Positions 62,861 through 64,000 of a stretch of 64,000 nucleotides of DNA are shown here, piece by piece (position 1 is the first letter of the stretch; each line of letters starts with the position of its first letter). The notes under the pieces were generated by a model that had not been told where the DNA came from, did not search any database, and saw only the letters and a list, made by a program, of their open reading frames with translations. Location of the stretch: contig VXBM01001299.1 of the NCBI GenBank assembly GCA_013400155.1, positions 124,001 through 188,000 on the forward strand. The letters run 5' to 3'. This DNA is from Helopsaltes ochotensis (taxonomy: Eukaryota > Chordata > Aves > Passeriformes > Locustellidae). The position numbers were made by a program, and so were the translations under genes.

Positions 62861-64000
62861 TTCTCAGGGGAATATAAATGATTCAGAAAGAGTGAAACAG
62901 CTTCATCAGATAGAAATTTAAGTGTTCCCTCCTCTTTAAGCAGGTGCTTTCCATTTACATGATTGTTTGTACCACTTTAGTAAAGGGGGAAAGGAAATGG
63001 AAAACGGAGTAGGAATTATACATTCCTTGCTATATTGTGAGTTCTTTAGGTGAGATAGAGAAGGCAGAGGAGGGAAAACATTTATACTAAAGACACCAAT
63101 CTTAATGCTAGTACTTAATCCAAGACCTGTGAATATTTCTGAAAGCTGAACAGGTATCAGCAATAGTGATACTTATGTCCTTGGAGAAGTATAACTTTTA
63201 GGAGTTTCTGATGAAATAGAGCTTCTTCAAGAGTCTTGTGATATTTCAAGTTCATAACTGGAAAATTTTGTGCTCCATTTTCTTCCCTGTGATCAGGTAT
63301 TCCTATGATTTCCTTTGAAAAGTTCTGGTACTTGTTGGAAATTTTCTTGCATGACCTCAAGTCAATATATCAACAGAAAATTAGACAATAAAAGTGACTG
63401 ATCAGTGCACTGAATGACCTTCATAAAGCCAATAAAGGAGCAACACCAGAGCTGGGGTAAGGAGGAAACTCAAAATCCTACCCAATAGTGTAGAAAAAGC
63501 AAGACTAGCAATTAGAGTAGTTCAGGCTGCCAGAGATCTAGCCACTTAATTTTGGCTTTGTGTCCTCTTCTAGGTGCCCTGATCACTTTGGACATGTGAA
63601 ACATATACATCTTTATCTACTGTTTAGAATTTGGAGTTATTAAACTTCTTAAGTAGTCATATGCCTGAAGATTAGCACACACATCTCTGCTACAAGCCTA
63701 TCCCAATTTCCTTTTCTGTATTTCATGAGACAGAATCCAAACAGGTATAAGGAAATATGTTCCCAAGGGACCATTCACCAAGATTTTTTATGCAACTCAG
63801 TGTAAGCATCTTCACCCCTAGATATAAAAAGAAGCTCTTTTATTTTTTTAATCATTGTACATACAAAATTACTTCTCTATTGTATCTGCTTTTACTTTTG
63901 TTGTTTCCAGACTGAGACTCTGACCTTGCAAGCATCTAATTTTGAGCATGTGAGTAGTGCCTTGCAGTTCAAAAAGGGCAACAGAAGTGACCAGGGACAT
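62861..64000. other. AT-rich noncoding stretch, no gene recognised
   Basis: Only short open frames are present (75 codons at most), and I recognise no repeat. The window ends inside this unremarkable sequence. Confidence 0.65.

Overview
The window looks like nuclear DNA from a bird, and most likely a passerine. It is AT-rich and looks like a gene desert or the inside of a very large intron. The avian signal is CR1 LINE debris: several 3' ends close with the typical CCAACC...ATTCTATGATTCTATGA tail, and one segment comes from the reverse-transcriptase region. The passerine signal is a minus-strand SINE at about 53.12-53.22 kb. It has a tRNA-Ile-like head and a CR1-like tail, which is the architecture of TguSINE1, a family described from passerines. 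There is no prokaryotic gene structure, no operon and no CRISPR. I found no protein-coding gene I can name. The open frames (up to 190 codons) behave like chance frames: they have no recognisable domain, and some overlap frames on the opposite strand.

Layout. 1-6.8 kb: unique AT-rich sequence with a 63-bp poly(A) tract and TA/TG-rich simple repeats. 6.8-10.6 kb: three CR1 3' ends (two convincing, one weak) and an 18-bp perfect palindrome. 10.6-30.2 kb: mostly unrecognised sequence with small microsatellites, two G-rich tracts, a 108-bp poly(T) tract containing one N, and a GC-richer patch at about 23.2-23.4 kb. 30.2-36.8 kb: a cluster of transposon remains. It holds a CR1 3' end split by a 307-bp solo LTR with a 6-bp target-site duplication, a 22-bp tandem repeat, a minus-strand CR1 end, an LTR-like block with U3-like direct repeats and a TATA-like box, and a decayed CR1 reverse-transcriptase fragment. 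38.6-39.5 kb: ancient repeats, made of a pair of inverted tRNA-like modules followed by an old amniote-type repeat and a MIR-like core. 39.5-51.5 kb: no gene recognised; there are GC-richer patches near 43.2-45.1 kb. 51,479-51,633: an assembly gap of 155 N. 52.6-54.4 kb: a GGTTTT-rich repeat, the SINE, a candidate signal-peptide first exon at 53,536-53,575, and a long poly(A) tract. 54.4-64 kb: mostly unrecognised, with a compact cluster of palindromic motifs at 56.67-56.76 kb that could be regulatory, and a second copy of the tRNA-like ancient repeat near 62.8 kb.

No genes can be shown to work together here. The best leads are the nested LTR-in-CR1 insertion, the SINE, the isolated leader-type exon, the inverted tRNA-like pair, the LTR-like block and the 56.7 kb motif cluster. 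I recognised repeat families by eye and from memory of their consensus features. A repeat-library search and a multi-bird alignment would confirm or overturn most of the calls.
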